Assembly (NCBI GenBank): GCA_037140475.1
Contig: JBAXEJ010000081.1
Span: forward strand, 1 to 8,683
Source of the DNA: PALSA-1006 sp037140475
Lineage (GTDB): Bacteria; Pseudomonadota; Gammaproteobacteria; Burkholderiales; Gallionellaceae
DNA: 8,683 nucleotides
Direction: 5' to 3'
The translations under genes were made by a program, and so were the position numbers. The notes under the pieces are model-generated. The model saw only the letters and a list, made by a program, of their open reading frames with translations, ran no database searches and was not told the origin of the DNA. Below, one piece after another: positions 5,801 to 8,683 of the stretch (the stretch's first letter is position 1; each line of letters opens with the position of its first letter).

Positions 5801-7752
5801 AAAAAGTCGGAGCGCTAGAAACGTTGCTGTTGGATAAACACAACTACCAGTCGCTTGCGAGTGGTGATGGAGCGTGCTTGGGTTGCGGTGAAAAAGGCAC
5901 CATTCACCTCTTTACTGCGACAGTGACTGCGCTGATGCAGCCACGTGTCAAAACATTCTTGGGCAAGCTGGAAACACTCATCACCAATTTAGAAAACCAT
6001 ATTCGTTTGCGTTTAGGCAGCAAAGTTAATCTGGCTGACACCGATGGCTTGATGGAGGCGATTCAGAATTACAGCGGGCATGATCTAACTTTAGCCAAGC
6101 TGACTGAGACTTTGTTGGCTCGACATCCCGCTGAACCGATTGATCCGCAATGGTTGAAGCGCGTGACGCAGATGTTGAAAAAACTCAAAGACCTGCGCTG
6201 GCGCTATTTGGAAGGCCCAGCCAAACAGGGTCGTGCCGAGATGGGCATCATCAACTCGACCGGTTGTACCTCAGTATGGGCTTCCACTTATCCGTTCAAC
6301 CCTTATCCCTTCCCTTGGACATCACATCTGTTTCAAGACTCGCCTTCAGTCGCGATGGGCGTATTTGAAGGGCACATGGCGAAGATGGTGGAAGGATTTA
6401 AAGCAGTGCGCCAAGTCGAGATGGAATTGGCTGGCGGCTACGTGCCTGAAGATCACGACAAGTTTTTTGCACACTTCAATTGGGAGCAACTTTCCGATGA
6501 AGAGTTTCACCTGTGCCCACCAGTGGTGGCGATGGGCGGTGATGGTGCGATGTTCGACATTGGCTTCCAAAATTTATCACGTGCCTTGATGTCAGGTAAG
6601 CCGATCAAAGTGTTGATCGTGGACACTCAGGTGTATTCAAACACCGGCGGTCAAGCTTGTACCTCTGGCTTTATCGGGCAAGTGGCAGATATGACGCCGT
6701 ATGGTGCGAGCCAGCACGGTAAAACCGAAAGCCGCAAAGAAATCAGTTTGATCGGCATGGCGCATCGCACCTCGTTCATCATGCAAGGCTCGCTTTCCAG
6801 CTCAACACATTTATTGGAAGGCTTTATCGACGGGTTAAATACCCGCCGCCCTGCGCTATTCAATATTTATGCGGTTTGCCCACCCGAGCATGGCGTGGGT
6901 GATAACAGTGCGGTGGCGCAAAGCAAAATGGCAGTGGAGTCACGTGCCTTTCCATTGTTCCGTTTTGATCCAGATGCGGGCGTGACATTCAGCGAATGCG
7001 CAACGTTGGAAGGTAACCCATCACTGGATGCAGATTGGCCTGTCTACAACTTGGAATACGTGGATGAGGCTGGGAGTAAAAACAACATGAGTTTGGCAAT
7101 GACCTTTGCGGATTTCGCCTTGAGTGAAGGTCGCTTTGCTAAGCAGTTCAAAAAAGCTCCACCCGAAACGTGGAATGACGACATGGTGTTGCTAAGTGAT
7201 TTCCTAGAATTGTCGGAAGACGAACGCGACGGAAAATTCCCTTTCATTTGGACAGTCGATAAAAAGAACCGTCTGATGCGGGTGCTGGTGTCCAAAGAGA
7301 TGGTTTTGTCGTGCGAAGAGCGCTTGCGCTTCTGGCAGCAATTGAAAGATGTGACTGGCGTTGGGCGTGTTTCTTCGAGCGAAGAAGCCATTGCAAATCG
7401 TGTGCGGCAAGAGTTGATTCAGATGTTGTCGTCAGGCGCGAAAGGGACAACTTCGAGTTCGCCGGCAATTGTGCAAGTGCCCTCGGCAACTAATGCGGCA
7501 GATTACGAAGCCGTATTTATCGATACGCCAGAGTGTACGGCGTGCGACGAATGCACCAACATTAATCCTAAAATATTTGCCTACAACGAGCAAAAGAAAG
7601 CGGTGGTTATCAACCCCAAAGCGGGCAACTATTTGGATATTGTGAAAGCGGCGGAAAAGTGTACGGCGGGCATCATTCATCCAGGCACGCCTTGGAATAT
7701 GAGTGAAGCGAATCTTGAAAAACTCAAACAACGTGCGGCGAAGTTCAACTGA
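2845..7752 (+). CDS. Pyruvate:ferredoxin (flavodoxin)-type 2-oxoacid oxidoreductase, enlarged single-chain form
   Basis: Thiamine-diphosphate iron-sulfur enzyme that interconverts pyruvate + CoA and acetyl-CoA + CO2 with low-potential electrons. It has 1635 aa; classical PFOR/NifJ chains have about 1170-1200. Domains in order: I-II (about 1-470) with YPITPST (49-55), E85 and R135, probably matching active-site residues; gamma domain III (about 485-690) with HSIGGWGAVTTG (501-512) and YGSEKKGQPTTYYL from 533; ferredoxin domain V with C797, C800, C803, C807 and C933, C936, C939, C943; and the TPP domain with proximal-cluster ligands C1011, C1014, C1141, C1345, GDG (1232-1234) and VYSNTGGQ (1263-1270). 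The EKR motif usual before domain V is replaced. Extra parts: 125 residues between the domain V clusters, 126 between C1014 and C1141, and a C-terminal extension ending in a ferredoxin-like domain (C1564, C1567, C1570, C1606) after a Ser/Thr/Ala-rich linker (about 1528-1550). Four clusters are predicted, against the usual three. Pyruvate is the likely substrate, but another 2-oxoacid is possible. Confidence 0.92.
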   Translation: MLNKIKQILGNATEAEPVQFKYPGVRDAIDGNTAVIMVEREASQGAGAYPITPSTQMGEYWAEEVAKGHLNAAGKPLIFIEPESEHAAAGVTAGLSMTGLRAVNFTSSQGLAFMHESLYAAVGKRLPYVLNLGCRAITKASLNVHCAHDDYHCADDTGFIQVFAKNAQEAADLNMIARKTAELALTPAMVAQDGFLTTHLIEPMLVPERELIAEYLGDADDIIDTPTPAQKMLYGPKRRRVPSTWDVDNPMMTGVVANQDAYMQAVAAQRPYFFEHIPALFNQCAEEFHSLTGRRYNRIDTYRCDDADYLILGQGSMTVQAAAVADWLRDNRKIKVGVVNVTMFRPFPGDLLGHVLKGKKGVAVLERTDQPLSEDLPLMREVRSTISKCAENGREECYEDYAKYEHAKDMPTLYSGCYGLGSRDLQPEGLIAAIENMLPGAARRKFYYLSVDFVRDESANPKQEIRQQELQAAYLGIKNMALRGSENPNLLPKNAIAVRMHSIGGWGAVTTGKNLAMTLFELLGWDIKANPKYGSEKKGQPTTYYLSAAPEPIRINCEYTRVDVVLSPDPQVFLHTNALEGLNDGGVFIIQSNLETAEAVWETFPVRTQQYIVDHKIRVFYLDAFKIARAESSNPDLQLRMQGNAFQGAFFHASDVKDRAGLSEETLFKAIENQLESKFGKKGKRIVEDNLRVVRRGYEELNEINILEMKVGQRAKGALKAAPSIPVMLKQLPEGNGGLSDVHRFWEQTGSFYMKGQGSDNLVDPFMGMSVIPAVTGVYRDMTGVRFEYPKWVAENCTACGECFTQCPDSAIPGLVSTPSDVLNSVIQKIEISGRPTRFLRKFSRAIEKKLRAALDKDGLDVSALLGNAITEAFAEDPTQGDDRSRLEAELNLLREGIGNFKFATTKPYWTQKEKKEKGSGGLFSITVNPYTCKGCAICVEVCADNALMMETQTNEAIETMRDDWSFWLDLPTTPAQFSRIDDLDEKVGALETLLLDKHNYQSLASGDGACLGCGEKGTIHLFTATVTALMQPRVKTFLGKLETLITNLENHIRLRLGSKVNLADTDGLMEAIQNYSGHDLTLAKLTETLLARHPAEPIDPQWLKRVTQMLKKLKDLRWRYLEGPAKQGRAEMGIINSTGCTSVWASTYPFNPYPFPWTSHLFQDSPSVAMGVFEGHMAKMVEGFKAVRQVEMELAGGYVPEDHDKFFAHFNWEQLSDEEFHLCPPVVAMGGDGAMFDIGFQNLSRALMSGKPIKVLIVDTQVYSNTGGQACTSGFIGQVADMTPYGASQHGKTESRKEISLIGMAHRTSFIMQGSLSSSTHLLEGFIDGLNTRRPALFNIYAVCPPEHGVGDNSAVAQSKMAVESRAFPLFRFDPDAGVTFSECATLEGNPSLDADWPVYNLEYVDEAGSKNNMSLAMTFADFALSEGRFAKQFKKAPPETWNDDMVLLSDFLELSEDERDGKFPFIWTVDKKNRLMRVLVSKEMVLSCEERLRFWQQLKDVTGVGRVSSSEEAIANRVRQELIQMLSSGAKGTTSSSPAIVQVPSATNAADYEAVFIDTPECTACDECTNINPKIFAYNEQKKAVVINPKAGNYLDIVKAAEKCTAGIIHPGTPWNMSEANLEKLKQRAAKFN

Positions 7753-7753
7753 A

Positions 7754-8683
7754 ATGCAATTTCCTTTTTTCAATCGCGTGGCGACCTTCGATCACGGCAT
7801 TCATCCGATCTATCACAAAGAGACCGGACATCTGCCGATTTATCGTTTTCCCTTTGCGCCTAAGCTATATGTATCGCTTGAGCAGCACATCGGCAAACCC
7901 GCAATAGCGATTGTTAAAGTGGGGCAGGAAGTTTTACGGGGACAAGTCATTGCTCGAGCCGACGGTTTATTTTCGTTGCCAATTCACGCACCTGCAACCG
8001 GTGTGGTTGAAGCGCTAGAGCCGATGCCTGCGGATAACGGCGAAATGGAGATGTGCATCGTCATTCGTGTTTACGAAGCGGATAGTCAGGAAGTGCAAAT
8101 TCGTCAACCGCACGATCTCGAAAATTTACGCGGCAGAGCGCTGGCACTGGTGATGCAGGAGATCGGCGTGGCGGGCAAAGGTGGCGCAACATTTCCTACG
8201 CATGCCAAGCTGATTCCACCTGAAGGCACAACAATTGACACGCTGATTGTGAATGGTGCGGAATGCGAACCATTCCTCACTTGTGATCACCGCATCATGG
8301 TGGAACGCGCAAAAGACATCATGGAAGGCATTAAATATGCGCGTCGTGTATGTGGTGCGCCACGTGCGATTATCGGTGTTGAAGATAACAAAATGGATGC
8401 GGTTGCGGCACTTCAAGCAGCGCTTCCTGAGGATGACTCTGTTTCCGTGCATGTGCTCGAAACCAAATACCCGCAGGGCGCGGCAGAAACGCTTATCACT
8501 GCACTGCTGGGACGCGAAGTCCCCGCCGGAAAACGCAGTTCCTCGGTTGGCGTGATTATGAATAATGTGATGACGCTGGCCTATGTCGGGCGCTTGTTGC
8601 CGCTGGGCGAAGGGATGACCGAGCGCATTATCACCATTGCTGGCCCGACGGTTGCTCGCCCCGGTAACTACATCGTGCCCTTG
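7754..8683 (+). CDS. RnfC-like electron transport subunit, partial (runs off right edge)
   Basis: The first 310 codons of an RnfC-like protein, open to the window edge. RnfC is the peripheral FMN subunit of Rnf complexes that exchanges electrons with NAD(H) and normally ends in a double-cluster ferredoxin region, which lies outside the window here. Visible features: HGIHP (14-18) matching the RnfC GGIHP start; a lipoyl-like barrel region with VGQEVLRGQ and HAPATGVV; the glycine-rich FMN/NADH-binding motif GVAGKGGATFPT (138-149), also found in complex I NuoF; NGAECEP (167-173); an EDNK motif; and TKYPQGAAETL, conserved in RnfC. The ATG lies 1 nt after the oxidoreductase stop (TGA-A-ATG) with only a weak ribosome binding site, which suggests translational coupling. 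Whether rnfD, rnfG, rnfE or rnfA follow cannot be seen. Confidence 0.92.
   Translation, partial: MQFPFFNRVATFDHGIHPIYHKETGHLPIYRFPFAPKLYVSLEQHIGKPAIAIVKVGQEVLRGQVIARADGLFSLPIHAPATGVVEALEPMPADNGEMEMCIVIRVYEADSQEVQIRQPHDLENLRGRALALVMQEIGVAGKGGATFPTHAKLIPPEGTTIDTLIVNGAECEPFLTCDHRIMVERAKDIMEGIKYARRVCGAPRAIIGVEDNKMDAVAALQAALPEDDSVSVHVLETKYPQGAAETLITALLGREVPAGKRSSSVGVIMNNVMTLAYVGRLLPLGEGMTERIITIAGPTVARPGNYIVPL

Noticed and set aside
8126..8555. Overlapping open frames on both strands near the right end (- 8126-8452 and + 8253-8555)
   Set aside because: Both lie over the RnfC-like reading frame, which has strong family motifs and runs uninterrupted from 7754 to the edge.

Overview
The window looks like a chromosomal piece from a beta- or gammaproteobacterium. 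The PpsR and LysR proteins are of a type common in those classes, GC is moderate (judged by eye), and the genes are tightly packed. I cannot name the genus. No RNA genes, mobile elements, CRISPR arrays or long repeats were found.

Layout. (1) At the left, on the + strand, is a complete ppsR-type gene (PEP synthase regulatory kinase/pyrophosphorylase, 12-827). (2) On the - strand, its tail overlapping ppsR by 29 bp, is a CysB-like LysR regulator (799-1758) with a strong ribosome binding site. (3) An AT-rich divergent intergenic region (1759-1957) carries several small dyads. (4) A + strand operon follows: an RnfB-like membrane-anchored polyferredoxin (1958-2836), a very large single-chain pyruvate:ferredoxin-type 2-oxoacid oxidoreductase (2845-7752, 1635 aa) and the first 310 codons of an RnfC-like NADH/FMN subunit (7754 to the right edge). 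The junctions are 8 nt and 1 nt.

How the genes may work together (inference). The oxidoreductase would make low-potential electrons from pyruvate oxidation, or use them for reductive carboxylation. It carries its own extra C-terminal ferredoxin-like domain. RnfB is an iron-sulfur relay and RnfC an FMN protein that exchanges electrons with NAD(H), so placing the oxidoreductase between them suggests a dedicated pyruvate/NAD(H) electron module. It may be attached to the membrane through the RnfB helix and any RnfA/D/E/G subunits beyond the edge. The divergent LysR gene is the obvious candidate regulator. PpsR acts on PEP synthase, so the locus is themed around the pyruvate/PEP node.

Most notable points: the RnfB-PFOR-RnfC gene order; two large insertions and an added C-terminal iron-sulfur domain in the oxidoreductase; and an RnfB-like protein that appears to have lost exactly one of its expected clusters while keeping the others.
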